38,946 bases of DNA from contig JBMFKS010000020.1 in assembly GCA_049972045.1 (NCBI GenBank), forward strand, positions 1-38,946, read 5' to 3'. Both the position numbers and the translations under genes were made by a program. Source of the DNA: SpSt-77 sp049972045. Lineage in GTDB: Bacteria > Chloroflexota > Anaerolineae > B4-G1 > DUEL01. Below are positions 7,782-15,809 of this stretch, piece by piece (the stretch's first letter is position 1; each line of letters begins with the position of its first letter). The notes below the pieces were generated by a model. The model was given only the letters and a program-made list of their open reading frames with translations. It did no database searches and was not told the DNA's origin.

Positions 7782-8453
7782 TTAGCGCTTTCGGAAGTCC
7801 CTGATCCATCCCAGGACCTGCCGGACCGTCCCGGCGATGGCGGCCCAATCCCCGGCCTCCACCCACTCCCGGCGGATCAGTTCGGAGCCCATGCCCAGGG
7901 CCGCCGCGCCCGCCTCCAGCCAGGCCCAGACGTCCGCCTCGGCGGGCCGGATTCCGCCCGTCGGCATCAGACGCACCCAGGGACAGGGCCCGCGCACCGC
8001 CCGGATGAAGGCCGGCCCCAGGGCCTGGGCCGGGAAGAGTTTGACCACTTCCGCGCCCCCCTCGCTGGCGCGGAGAATCTCCCCGACCGTCCCCCCGCCG
8101 GGAATATACGCCGCCTGGCGGCGGTTACACAGCCGGGCGACTTCCCGCACCAAGGCCGGACTCACCACGAAGTCGGCGCCGCAGGCCAGGTAGAGGGCCG
8201 CCGTCGGCGCATCCACCACCGACCCCGCCCCCAGAATGACCTCCGGGACCTCCCGGCGGGCCCAACGGGCCAGCCCCCGGAAGACGTCCAGGGCGAAATC
8301 GCCCCGATGGGTGAACTCCACCACCCGGGCGCCGCCCGCCGCGCAGGCCCGCACAATCTCCCGCGCGACGCCCTCATCCGGGTGGTAGAAAATCGGCACC
8401 AGACCTGTCTCCAGGATGGCCTGAAAGACCTCCCGTCGGCTGAACTGGCTCAT
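7782..8453 (-). CDS. eda: KDPG/KHG-type 2-keto-3-deoxy-aldonate aldolase
   Basis: A 223-residue class I aldolase of the Eda family, which cleaves 2-keto-3-deoxy-6-phosphogluconate or a similar acid to pyruvate and an aldehyde. Seen are VVEFTHRG, ILGAGSV, the Schiff-base lysine in EVVKLFPA and MPTGGI. Length is normal. The start at 8453 (MSQFSRREVF) is preferred: it fits the family N-terminus and leaves an 11-base gap after the KDG kinase. Kinase and aldolase side by side form the lower half of an Entner-Doudoroff-like route. Substrate specificity cannot be read from the sequence. Confidence 0.88.
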   Translation of the reverse strand: MSQFSRREVFQAILETGLVPIFYHPDEGVAREIVRACAAGGARVVEFTHRGDFALDVFRGLARWARREVPEVILGAGSVVDAPTAALYLACGADFVVSPALVREVARLCNRRQAAYIPGGGTVGEILRASEGGAEVVKLFPAQALGPAFIRAVRGPCPWVRLMPTGGIRPAEADVWAWLEAGAAALGMGSELIRREWVEAGDWAAIAGTVRQVLGWIRDFRKR

Positions 8454-8464
8454 CGCGCCCCTTT

Positions 8465-9499
8465 CTAAACGTGCCAGGCACGGCAACGGTGGTCTCGCAC
8501 CACCGCCTCCACCTCAGCCACCGATACCTGGTGGACGTCGCCCCAGACCGAGTGTTTCAGACAGGACGCGGCGACGGCGAACTCCAGCGCCCGCTGCCGG
8601 TCCTCCCTGAACGTCCGCAGGCCGTAGATGAGGCCAGCGGTGAACGCGTCCCCTGTCCCCATTCGGTCCACTATCGGGAGAATCTCGTAGACGGGAGCGG
8701 TATAGAAGCCGTCGGGCTCCCAGAGGGTCGCCGACCAGGTATGGTGGCTGGCGGAGCGGACGTCACGCCGGGTGATGGCGACCAGCCGCAGGGACGGGAA
8801 GCGGCGGGCCAGTTCCCCGCTCACGGCCCGGCTCCCCTTCTCCCCCTCCCCGGCGTCCAGCCCGAAGACGGCGGCCAGGCTCCCCGGATTGCCGATGAGG
8901 ACGTCGCAAAGGGAGACCAGTTCGGTCATCACCTCTTCGGGAGTGCGTCCCCAGTCCCACAGCCGCCCCCGGTAGTTCAGGTCGCAGGAGACGACGAGCC
9001 CTGCCGCCCGCGCCGCCCGGACTGCCTCCCGGCAGACGTCGGCAGCAGACGCGGAGACGGCCGGAGAGATCCCGCTCCAGTGGAACCAGGCGGCGTCGGC
9101 AAAGACCTCCGGCCAGGGAATCCTCCCCGGCTCCAGCGTGGCGAAGGCGGAGTGGGCCCGGTCGTAGAGGATGATGTCGGGCCGGTGGGCGGCGCCCCGT
9201 TCGTAGAAGTAGAGCCCCAGGCGCGGGCCGCCCCAGACCACGTGCTCCAGGCCGACGCCGAACTGACCCAGGAAGCGGGCGCAGGCCCGGCCCAGGTCGT
9301 TTTCGGGCAGCGCGGTGACGTGCTCCACCGGCACGCCCCACCCGGCCAGCGCCACGGCGACATTGGCCTCACTGCCGCCGAAGGTGACCTCCAGCATATG
9401 GGCCTGCCCCAGGCGCAGCCGGTCCGGCGGCGAGAGCCGCATCATCACCTCGCCGAAGGTCACCCCTTTGCCGGAGTCTGAATCCTCCACCCGTTTCAT
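8465..9499 (-). CDS. kdgK: PfkB-family sugar kinase, probable 2-keto-3-deoxygluconate kinase
   Basis: A 344-residue PfkB/ribokinase-family kinase. The N-terminal VTFGEVMMRLSPPDR and GGSEANVAVALAGWG are typical of KDG kinases. The catalytic GTGDAF (DRMGTGDAFTAGLIYGL) lies near the C-terminus. The start at 9499 fits AAGGA five bases upstream. The ATG six bases earlier would abut this site. The neighbouring Eda-type aldolase supports phosphorylation of a 2-keto-3-deoxy sugar acid. Fructokinase is the alternative within the family, but the context argues against it. Confidence 0.87.
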   Translation of the reverse strand: MKRVEDSDSGKGVTFGEVMMRLSPPDRLRLGQAHMLEVTFGGSEANVAVALAGWGVPVEHVTALPENDLGRACARFLGQFGVGLEHVVWGGPRLGLYFYERGAAHRPDIILYDRAHSAFATLEPGRIPWPEVFADAAWFHWSGISPAVSASAADVCREAVRAARAAGLVVSCDLNYRGRLWDWGRTPEEVMTELVSLCDVLIGNPGSLAAVFGLDAGEGEKGSRAVSGELARRFPSLRLVAITRRDVRSASHHTWSATLWEPDGFYTAPVYEILPIVDRMGTGDAFTAGLIYGLRTFREDRQRALEFAVAASCLKHSVWGDVHQVSVAEVEAVVRDHRCRAWHV

Positions 9500-9535
9500 C
9501 TGCATCCTTCATGCATGGTTGGCGGCACCAGTCTG

Positions 9536-9645
9536 AGCGTTCGGAGTGCGCTACGGAGCGAAGCGGAGTAGCGCCCGTATTCGGCACTCCGCTGCGCCTT
9601 GGCGCGTGGCGCTGCGTGCCGGACTACGAACGGTGTTCGTGCCGG
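9536..9645. repeat. Imperfect palindromic repeats
   Basis: The 147-base space between kdgK and the IclR gene holds an inverted pair CGGAGTGC/GCACTCCG about 45 bases apart. A hairpin of GCCGGACTACGAAC and GTTCGTGCCGGC follows just before the IclR stop. No gene is visible. These could act as a transcription stop or be remnants of small repeats. Confidence 0.4.
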
Positions 9646-9646
9646 C

Positions 9647-10393
9647 CTACGAGCCCCTCCACCCCAGTTCGCGCGAAATCTGCCGGGCCGTCTCCTGGAC
9701 CAACGGGATCAGTTCCCGGATGCGCTCATCGGTCAGATAGATGACCGCGCTGGAGATGCTGACGGCCGCCACTCCCCGCCCGGCCCCGTCCTGTACCGGC
9801 GCGGCGACACAGCGAATCCCCGGCTCGTTCTCCTCCAGGTCCAGCGCGTACCCCTGCTGGGCGACCCGCTCTATCTCCTCCAGGAACCGGTCCGCTTCGG
9901 CAATGGTGCGCTCCGTCCGCCGAAGGCCCGGGACGAAGGCTATCAGCCATTCCTCTCGCGGCAGGGTGGAGACCAGCGCCTTGCCCAGAGCGGTGGACTG
10001 GGCCGGAACCCGCGCGCCGATGTACGAGGCCATTTGCAGTTCCCGCTTCCCCGGCACTTTGTCAATGTAGACGACCTGGGTCCCGTCCAGGACGCCCAGG
10101 TGAACGGTCTCGCGGGTAGCCTCAGAGAGTTGCTCCAGGTAGGGACGGGCCAGCGAGGGCAAATGCAACCCGGCGTGGGCGCGGAAGCCCAGTTCTATCA
10201 GTTTGGGCCCCAGGCGGTACCCCTCGCGGGGCGAGTGGCGCAGGTATCCGGCCCGGACAAGCGTGGTCAGCAGACGGTGGGCCGTGCTGCGGCTGAGGCC
10301 GACGCGGCCACTCAGCCCCTCCAGGTCGTGGACTCCCTCCGCGACGGCCTCCAGGAGCGCCAGCGCGCGCAGGACGGTTTGGGCAGTCTCCAT
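9647..10393 (-). CDS. IclR-family transcriptional regulator
   Basis: A 248-residue regulator. An N-terminal winged helix (LSGRVGLSRSTAHRLLTTLVRAGYL) is followed by the IclR effector domain, with VHLGVLDGTQVVYIDKV, PAQSTALGKALVS and ISSAVIYLTDERI. IclR proteins commonly control catabolism of sugar acids and aromatic compounds and sense a pathway intermediate. Location inside the sugar-acid cluster implies local regulation. The ATG at 10393 is chosen over the GTG at 10405, which lies in a CACGTTTCAC-type repeat. The stop is 147 bases from kdgK. A palindrome (TCCC-N7-GGGA) at about 14103-14117, just downstream of the cluster promoter, is a possible operator. Confidence 0.92.
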   Translation of the reverse strand: METAQTVLRALALLEAVAEGVHDLEGLSGRVGLSRSTAHRLLTTLVRAGYLRHSPREGYRLGPKLIELGFRAHAGLHLPSLARPYLEQLSEATRETVHLGVLDGTQVVYIDKVPGKRELQMASYIGARVPAQSTALGKALVSTLPREEWLIAFVPGLRRTERTIAEADRFLEEIERVAQQGYALDLEENEPGIRCVAAPVQDGAGRGVAAVSISSAVIYLTDERIRELIPLVQETARQISRELGWRGS

Positions 10394-10408
10394 ATCACGC
10401 TTCACGTT

Positions 10409-11389
10409 TCACTTTATCACGTTTTGCGCATTGCGGACTCCGTAGGCGGCCTGGTAGGTATCCAGCACCGCTTCCACATTCCCCCAGCGGGGCTCCCAGC
10501 CCAGCACCCGGCGGGCTTTGGAGATGTCAAAGACGTAGTCGGCGACGGCGATGGCGACGTGCTCCGGCTCCAGCGGTGCCTTGCCGAACGGGCGCAGCAG
10601 GGCAATCGCCAGCCGCGCCAGCCAGACCGGAATGGCCTGAATTTTGGACGGAGAGCCGACCCGGGCGATGACCGTCTCCACCATTTCGCGGATGGGCGGC
10701 ACGTCGGCCGCGCCGATGTGGAAGGCTTCCCCCACGGCGGCGGGATGGTCTGCTGCCAGCAGGCAGGCGGAGACGACGTCTTCGGCGTGGACGAACTGGA
10801 AGCGGTTGCGGCCGTCGCCCAGGAGTGTCACCGGCTTGCCGTCCCGGATGGCGGCCATGAGGCCCACCAGGAACGGCTCCTCCAGCCCCGGCCCGACGAT
10901 GGTCGGCGGCCGCAGGATGACCACCTCCAGCCCCTGGGCCGCCGCCTCCCGGCAGAGGGCCTCGGCGGCGATCTTGTTGCGGCCGTATTCGCCCAGCGGA
11001 GCCAGCGGGCCGTCCTCCGGGCAGGGCACGACCTTCGGCACGCCGAAGACCTCCACGCTGGAGAGGAAGACGACCCGGCGGGCTCCAGCGGCGCGGGCGG
11101 CCTCCAGCACGTTCTTTGTCCCGCCCACGTTGACGGCCTGCATGGTCTCCGGGTCGGCGCGGCGCTGCGGGATGAGCGCGGCCAGGTGGTGGACGACCTC
11201 CGCGCCCTCACAGGCCCGCCGCACCGCATCGGCGTCCCGGATGTCCGCAACGGCCCATTCCACCTCCGGGTCGGCGTCGTCCGGACGGTGCAGGTCCAGC
11301 GCGCGCACCCGCTCTCCCCGCGCCCGCAGGCCGCGCACCAGATACCGGCCCAGAAAACCGGCGGCTCCAGTAACCAGATGAAGGGACAT
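10409..11389 (-). CDS. NAD-dependent epimerase/dehydratase (extended SDR)
   Basis: A 326-residue extended short-chain dehydrogenase/reductase. TGAAGFLG at 7-14 binds NAD(P). Residues 110-111 (SS) and Y135-x3-K139 (YGRNK) form the catalytic set. Such enzymes epimerise nucleotide sugars or oxidise sugars and steroids. In this cluster a sugar or uronate dehydrogenase making a lactone is a reasonable guess, not shown. The last residues (AQNVIK) come from a CGTTTCAC-type intergenic repeat. GAGGTGG precedes the ATG, and a single base separates it from the dehydratase gene. Confidence 0.85.
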   Translation of the reverse strand: MSLHLVTGAAGFLGRYLVRGLRARGERVRALDLHRPDDADPEVEWAVADIRDADAVRRACEGAEVVHHLAALIPQRRADPETMQAVNVGGTKNVLEAARAAGARRVVFLSSVEVFGVPKVVPCPEDGPLAPLGEYGRNKIAAEALCREAAAQGLEVVILRPPTIVGPGLEEPFLVGLMAAIRDGKPVTLLGDGRNRFQFVHAEDVVSACLLAADHPAAVGEAFHIGAADVPPIREMVETVIARVGSPSKIQAIPVWLARLAIALLRPFGKAPLEPEHVAIAVADYVFDISKARRVLGWEPRWGNVEAVLDTYQAAYGVRNAQNVIK

Positions 11390-11390
11390 T

Positions 11391-12599
11391 TTACCACCTC
11401 GCCTTCGTGTAAACGGGCTCCCGGCGCGGCTGGGTGCTCTGGGCGGCGATGTACCACTCGTACACCTGGTTGTAGAGAGCCAGTTTGTCCGGGTCCAGTT
11501 GGACCCCCAGGCCCGGCCCCGGCGGGACGCGGATGGCGCCGTCTTCGTAGGGCAACGGTCCGCCTTGGATCACATCATCCCGCAGATAATGGTAGTGGAC
11601 GTCGGGCGCGTGGTGGATGCTGGGGAGCGACGCGGCCAGGTGCAACACCGCCGCCAGGGAGACGCCGAACTCGGTGCCGGAGTGCATCCCCATATCCAGC
11701 CCGAAGGTCTCGCAGAGTTGGGCCAGGGCGCGGGTGGCCCGCAATCCGCCGTACCAGTGCGGGTCCGCCAGCACCACGTCCACCGCGTCCAGCAGCGTCG
11801 CCGGGGCGACATCCTCATAGCCGAAGCAGGCCATGTTGGAAGCCAGCGGCATCCAGGGAGCCAGCCGCTTTAGTTTCGCCATTGCGGCGAGCCCCCAGAC
11901 CGGGTCCTCCAGATACTCCAGGCCGCAGTCGGCCAGTTCGCGGGCGATGCGCACCGCCGTCGTCAGCGCCCAGGAACTGTTGGGGTCCAGCCGGATGGGG
12001 ACCTCCGGGAAGCGCGCCCGGAGATGGCGCACCGTCTCCGCTTCCAGATGGGGCGGATAGACGCCGCCCTTGAATTTGATGGCCCGGCAACCCTTCCCCT
12101 CCACCAGTTCGGCGCATTGGGCCACAATCCGGGCATCCGCCTCTTCCCAGGGGAGCAGTTCCTCCCCGCCGGGGAGCGTCTCGTAGAAGATGTAGGCCGA
12201 GACCGGCACCCGGTCCCGCATCTGGCCGCCCAGCAGGTCGCAGACAGGCCGCCCCACCGCCTGCCCCTGGATGTCCAGACAGGCGAACTCAATGGCGGCG
12301 TAGGCGTTGATCAGATTGGGGCCGAACATGCGGACGTAGAAAGGGTTGGAGACCTTCCAGCGCAACCGCTCCAAGTTGAAGGGGTCCTCGCCCAGAATGA
12401 GCATCCTGCATGAGCGGAGTACCTCTTCCATTTGACGGCCACTGGGGGTGAGTGTCGTCTCGCCCAGTCCGACCAGCCCCTCATCGGTGACAACCTGGAT
12501 GATGGCCCGTCCGAAGCCGAGGTGGACGCCCCAGGCGTGGGCCAGCGGCACTTCCAGCGGGATGGCGACGGGGGTGACAATCAGGTCGGTGATTTTCAT
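11391..12599 (-). CDS. Enolase-superfamily acid-sugar dehydratase, glucarate-dehydratase-like
   Basis: A 402-residue enolase-superfamily enzyme of the glucarate dehydratase subgroup. Aligned by eye with GlucD, the key residues are present: K175 and K177 (IKFKGG), D205 and N207 (LDPN), E231 (LEDP), N255 (ASNMACFG), D279 (ADPH) and H306 (GMHSG). The spacing parallels the known K205/K207/D235/N289/D313/H339 of the family. The N-terminal capping domain is complete. It should abstract a proton alpha to a carboxylate and eliminate water, giving a keto-deoxy acid. The exact sugar acid (glucarate, galactarate or an aldonate) is not determined. It lies between the RraA-like and SDR genes. Confidence 0.85.
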   Translation of the reverse strand: MKITDLIVTPVAIPLEVPLAHAWGVHLGFGRAIIQVVTDEGLVGLGETTLTPSGRQMEEVLRSCRMLILGEDPFNLERLRWKVSNPFYVRMFGPNLINAYAAIEFACLDIQGQAVGRPVCDLLGGQMRDRVPVSAYIFYETLPGGEELLPWEEADARIVAQCAELVEGKGCRAIKFKGGVYPPHLEAETVRHLRARFPEVPIRLDPNSSWALTTAVRIARELADCGLEYLEDPVWGLAAMAKLKRLAPWMPLASNMACFGYEDVAPATLLDAVDVVLADPHWYGGLRATRALAQLCETFGLDMGMHSGTEFGVSLAAVLHLAASLPSIHHAPDVHYHYLRDDVIQGGPLPYEDGAIRVPPGPGLGVQLDPDKLALYNQVYEWYIAAQSTQPRREPVYTKARW

Positions 12600-12611
12600 T
12601 CGCGCCTCCTG

Positions 12612-13280
12612 TCAGAATCGCCCGTATTTCAGGTAGACGTTGAGCGGGTGTTCGCCAGCGCGCAGTTCCTCCCAGATTTTCCGCTCCGTCTCCATGACCT
12701 TCTCGGCCTCCAGCAGCACCTCCACGGCCAGGTCCTGGGGGACGACGACCACGCCGTTGGCGTCGCCGACCACCCAGTCGCCGGGGCGGATGTGGACGTC
12801 GCCGATGCGGATGGGGACGTTGATCTCCACGTAGCGCCAGCGGCCCCGGATGTCGGCGGGGGTCTTGTAGCGGGCGAAAACCGGGAAGCCCAGTTCTACG
12901 ATGGCCTCCACGTCCCGCACGCCGCCGTCTATGACCGCGCCGCCGCAGCCTTTGGCCTTCGTCGTGGTGCTGATCATCTCCCCCCAGTGGGCGGTGCCGG
13001 GGTCATTGGACGTATCGTAGACCACCACCTGGCCCGGCTGGAGGGCGGCATAGGCCTCCACCGCCACCTGCAGGTACTCGTCCTTGTGGATGACGGTAGG
13101 GGTGCCCTTGACGGTTAGGGACGGCCCGGCGACCCGCATCCCCGGGGCGATGGCCTGAATCTGGGGCGGGAGAATTTGGTGGAAGAGCCCTTTCTGGTCC
13201 AGGATGTCGGCGATGGCGGGGGTGCGCACCTGGTGGTAGCGCGCGATCATTTCTTCCAGCGGGATTTCAGTGATACTCAT
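12612..13280 (-). CDS. RraA-like / HMG-CHA aldolase-family protein
   Basis: A 222-residue protein of the RraA-like fold, shared by the RNase E inhibitor and by 4-hydroxy-4-methyl-2-oxoglutarate aldolases. The signature GGAVIDGGVRDVEAI, which includes the metal- and pyruvate-contacting R-D, is present. TPAIADILDQKG and GDWVVGDANGVVVVP are also typical. A metal-dependent retro-aldol cleavage of a keto acid releasing pyruvate fits the cluster better than RNase control. The ATG lies within the last codons of the upstream MBL gene (14-base overlap), so the two are co-translated. Confidence 0.85.
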   Translation of the reverse strand: MSITEIPLEEMIARYHQVRTPAIADILDQKGLFHQILPPQIQAIAPGMRVAGPSLTVKGTPTVIHKDEYLQVAVEAYAALQPGQVVVYDTSNDPGTAHWGEMISTTTKAKGCGGAVIDGGVRDVEAIVELGFPVFARYKTPADIRGRWRYVEINVPIRIGDVHIRPGDWVVGDANGVVVVPQDLAVEVLLEAEKVMETERKIWEELRAGEHPLNVYLKYGRF

Positions 13281-14073
13281 CTTGTGCCTCCTTCATGTTT
13301 TTACGTGTTGCGTATTCCGTGGGCTGGCCTGGTTCCAGGATTTGGACGCCCAGACCTTCCAAGCGCAGCGCGGCGGCCCAACCGGCGAGCGCGGCCTGTA
13401 CCCGGTCGGCATTGCCCATTTCTATCCGAATTCCGGCCCCTCGGTCCAGCCATTTCCCTGTACAGTGCAGGTGCAGGGGGACGGTCCAGCGGGGCCGGAG
13501 GGCGCGGGCCAAGGCGGCCGCCTCCGCCAGGGACATACCGTCATCGCCGAAGAGGGGGTAGTGAGCACAGGCGGCCTGGATCAGGGCTATATCCAGGGCA
13601 AAAGCGGAGAGGGCGGCCTGGAGCGCGGGGGTCCAGCGGGTGTCACCGCTGAAGTAGAGGCTGTGACTGCCGACGACGACAAACCCCACCGCGTCGGGGG
13701 CCAGGGGGTGGTCGGCGGGGACGGCGTGGATGGTGAGGGGGCCCAGGGTGGTCGTCTCCCCGGCCCGCAGCGGGACGGCCTCCCGCGCTCCGGCTCGGCG
13801 GGCCCGCCGGGCGGCCTTCTCGGAGCCGATGACGGCGCACCCCAGCCGCCGGGCCAACGCCAGCGCGGGTTCGTCCAGATGGTCTATGTGGTTATGGGAG
13901 ACCAGCAGGGCATCCAGGGCGGTCATTTCATCGGGGGATACAGCGGGGGGAAGGGTGCGGGGGGCCAGGCGGCGTTCCAGCCAGGTGCGCGGGCCGAACC
14001 AGGGGTCGGTGAGGAGAGCCAGCCCATCCAGTTCTATGCGTACGGTCATATGGCCGATGAGGGTCAGGCGCAT
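13267..14073 (-). CDS. MBL-fold metallohydrolase, UlaG-like
   Basis: A 268-residue metallo-beta-lactamase-fold hydrolase. The metal motif SHNHIDHLD gives H60, H62, D64 and H65, and later ligands are FSGDT and VPLHLH. The N-terminus (MRLTLIGHMTVRIE...LLTDPWF) is like UlaG-type lactonases. As first gene of the cluster, a lactonase step between a sugar dehydrogenase and the dehydratase is an attractive inference. The ATG at 14073 is chosen because AGGAG lies 7 bases upstream. The C-terminal PTEYATRKN is read from a GTGTTGCGTATTCCG-type repeat shared with other intergenic sites. Confidence 0.82.
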   Translation of the reverse strand: MRLTLIGHMTVRIELDGLALLTDPWFGPRTWLERRLAPRTLPPAVSPDEMTALDALLVSHNHIDHLDEPALALARRLGCAVIGSEKAARRARRAGAREAVPLRAGETTTLGPLTIHAVPADHPLAPDAVGFVVVGSHSLYFSGDTRWTPALQAALSAFALDIALIQAACAHYPLFGDDGMSLAEAAALARALRPRWTVPLHLHCTGKWLDRGAGIRIEMGNADRVQAALAGWAAALRLEGLGVQILEPGQPTEYATRKNMKEAQDEYH

Positions 14074-14136
14074 AAGCGATCTCCTTTCCCTGGCAGTGTA
14101 AGTCCCGTAAAATGGGAACAAGTTTCGCTATGTGAG

Positions 14137-14164
14137 ATTATAACTCGGAGCGCCGATTTGTCAA
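14137..14164 (-). promoter_or_regulatory. Sigma-70 promoter of the sugar-acid cluster
   Basis: On the minus strand TTGACA (14164-14159) and TATAAT (14142-14137) are separated by 16 bases, about 64 bases before the MBL start codon. Both hexamers match the consensus perfectly. A short palindrome TCCC-N7-GGGA lies downstream and could bind the IclR protein. Confidence 0.8.
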
Positions 14165-14182
14165 GAGCGCCTGGCGTCAGAC

Positions 14183-14210
14183 TTGACATCTGGTCATTTG
14201 CAAGGATAAA
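14183..14210 (+). promoter_or_regulatory. Possible divergent promoter
   Basis: TTGACA (14183-14188) and GATAAA (14205-14210) with a 16-base spacer point toward the CBS remnant and the antiporter. The -10 is weak. It is back to back with the perfect minus-strand promoter at 14137-14164. Confidence 0.5.
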
Positions 14211-14293
14211 AGAACTGGTTTTGCAACTCTTGGATAGCGACTCCTAAAGAGGGCTGGACATCTTTGAGGTCCGGCATCGTCAGGAGAGGAACT

Positions 14294-14523
14294 ATGGAGG
14301 CCAATATCAAACTGGGCCGTGAACATTTCTCACTCAGGTCGTCGTGCCCTGGGAGCGGACCATCCGGGTAGCACCGCATATGCCGCTTCTGGACGCCCTG
14401 CGGATGATGGACGACGCGGGGGTCAGCCAGATACCGGTGGTCCTGGGGGACGAACTGGTGGGGATGCTCTCTCGCGAACAGGTGCTCCGCTATATCCGCA
14501 CGCGCGCGGAATTGGGACTGTAG
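14294..14523 (+). pseudogene. Decayed CBS-domain gene remnant
   Basis: From about 14329 to the TAG at 14521-14523 one frame reads a CBS domain: VVPWERTIRV, then PLLDALRMMDDAGVSQIPVV, then LVGMLSREQVLRYIRTRAELGL. This resembles the C-terminal CBS repeat of membrane site-2-type proteases. A good ribosome site and an ATG exist at 14294 (MEANIKLGREHF), but in another frame that stops at 14371. The CBS frame itself is closed by a TGA at 14320-14322. The simplest reading is a gene reduced by deletion plus frameshift. Internal translation from GTG 14344 or ATG 14380 is possible but lacks a clear ribosome site. Confidence 0.65.
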
Positions 14524-14544
14524 GACAACTGCTCGCGGTTGTCC
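14523..14544. repeat. REP-like palindrome, GGACAAC variant
   Basis: GGACAACTGC and GCGGTTGTCC form a hairpin with a 2-base loop. It belongs to the GGGCAACTGC family described at 4196, 17948, 22439, 27171 and 38915. It overlaps the stop codon of the CBS remnant and ends just before the ribosome site of the antiporter. Confidence 0.55.
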
Positions 14545-14564
14545 CACTGGTAGAGGAGGACGAC

Positions 14565-15782
14565 ATGGACCCACTGCTCCAGTTTCTGCTGGCTCTCGCC
14601 CTCATCATCTTCGCTGCCAAAGCCTTCGGCTATCTGAGCACCCGGCTGGGACAGCCAGCGGTGCTGGGGGAGTTGCTCATCGGCCTCATTCTGGGCCCAA
14701 CGGCCCTGAACATGCTCCACTGGCCTATCTTTGTGGGTGGCCATCTGGAGGAGGTGCTCCGCTACCTGGCCCATCTGGGCGTTCTCTTCCTGATATTCAT
14801 CGCCGGTCTGGAGGTGGACATGGAGGCCATGCGGCGGGCGGGGCGGCCTGCCGTGTGGGCTGGCGTCCTGGGCGTTCTCTTTCCCATCGCCCTGGGGCTG
14901 GGGGTATCGCTCCTCTTCGGCTTCACCCTGCTGGAGGGAATGCTCATCGGCCTGATGCTGGCCGCGACCAGCGTGAGCATCTCCGCGCAGACGATGATAG
15001 AACTGGGGGTCCTGCGCAGCCGGGTGGGGATGGCGCTCCTGGGCGCCGCCGTCGTGGACGACCTCCTGGTCATCCTGCTGTTATCTATCTCCAGCGGCCT
15101 GATCGGTGAGGGCGGTGGTTTCTGGCATATCTTCTGGGTCATAGTGCGGATGTTGCTCTTTCTGGCCCTCGCGATCTGGGTGGGGGCGCGTGTGATCCCG
15201 CGCTGGCCGGTCCGGGTGGAACGGCTCCCCATCAGCGAGGGGGTCATGGCCCTGGTGGTGGTTATGGTGCTGTTCTTCGCCTGGGCGGCAGAGGCGCTGG
15301 GTGGGGTCGCCGCTATCACCGGCGCCTTCCTGGCGGGCCTGGCCTTCGCCCGCTCGCCGCTTCACCAGCACATCCGGGACCGGATGCACACCCTGGCCTA
15401 CGCCTGGGTTGTGCCCATCTTCTTCGTCCACATCGGCCTGGAGGCGGACGCGCGGGCCATCGGCATAGACGGTATCGGCTTCGCCCTGGCGCTCATCGGA
15501 GTAGCTATGCTCTCCAAAGTGGTCGGCTGCGGACTGGGCGGACTGGCCGGCGGGTTCTCCTTTGCAGAGGCCCTGCGCCTGGGCGTGGGGATGATGTCCC
15601 GGGGCGAGGTGGGGCTGATTGTGGCCGCAGTAGCACTGGGGAGTGGTATGATCACCCAGCAAATCTTTGCGAATGTGGTCCTGGTCGTGCTGGCCACGAC
15701 CCTGGCGACGCCCATTCTGCTGCGGCTTCTTTACCGGAAACCGCCTGACGAGCGGAGCGCGGGCCATCAGGCCCGCTCGTAG
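14565..15782 (+). CDS. CPA2-family cation:proton antiporter (Kef-type)
   Basis: A 405-residue polytopic membrane protein with about 12 predicted helices, of the CPA2 (KefB/NapA) family. Characteristic pieces are LGQPAVLGELLIGLILGPTAL near the N-terminus, FIAGLEVDMEAM, the acidic pair in AAVVDDLLVILLLSISS, and FFVHIGLEAD. The double Asp predicts electrogenic Na+(K+)/H+ exchange, as in NapA. No C-terminal TrkA-N/RCK domain is present, so regulation may fall to the PII-like gene 27 bases downstream. GAGGAGGA lies 4 bases before ATG 14565. The upstream in-frame extension is the decayed CBS region and is not coding. Confidence 0.92.
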   Translation: MDPLLQFLLALALIIFAAKAFGYLSTRLGQPAVLGELLIGLILGPTALNMLHWPIFVGGHLEEVLRYLAHLGVLFLIFIAGLEVDMEAMRRAGRPAVWAGVLGVLFPIALGLGVSLLFGFTLLEGMLIGLMLAATSVSISAQTMIELGVLRSRVGMALLGAAVVDDLLVILLLSISSGLIGEGGGFWHIFWVIVRMLLFLALAIWVGARVIPRWPVRVERLPISEGVMALVVVMVLFFAWAAEALGGVAAITGAFLAGLAFARSPLHQHIRDRMHTLAYAWVVPIFFVHIGLEADARAIGIDGIGFALALIGVAMLSKVVGCGLGGLAGGFSFAEALRLGVGMMSRGEVGLIVAAVALGSGMITQQIFANVVLVVLATTLATPILLRLLYRKPPDERSAGHQARS

Positions 15783-15809
15783 CAAACTCTCTGCTCAGGA
15801 GGCATGCCA

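Noticed and set aside
9599..12073. An 824-codon open frame on the plus strand opposite the IclR, SDR and dehydratase genes
   Set aside because: It is the antisense shadow of three well-identified genes in GC-rich DNA; its product has no recognisable motif.
14319..14564. Antiporter extended 82 codons upstream in the same frame
   Set aside because: That DNA codes for the CBS remnant in another frame and a REP-like hairpin; the ribosome site is at 14553-14560.
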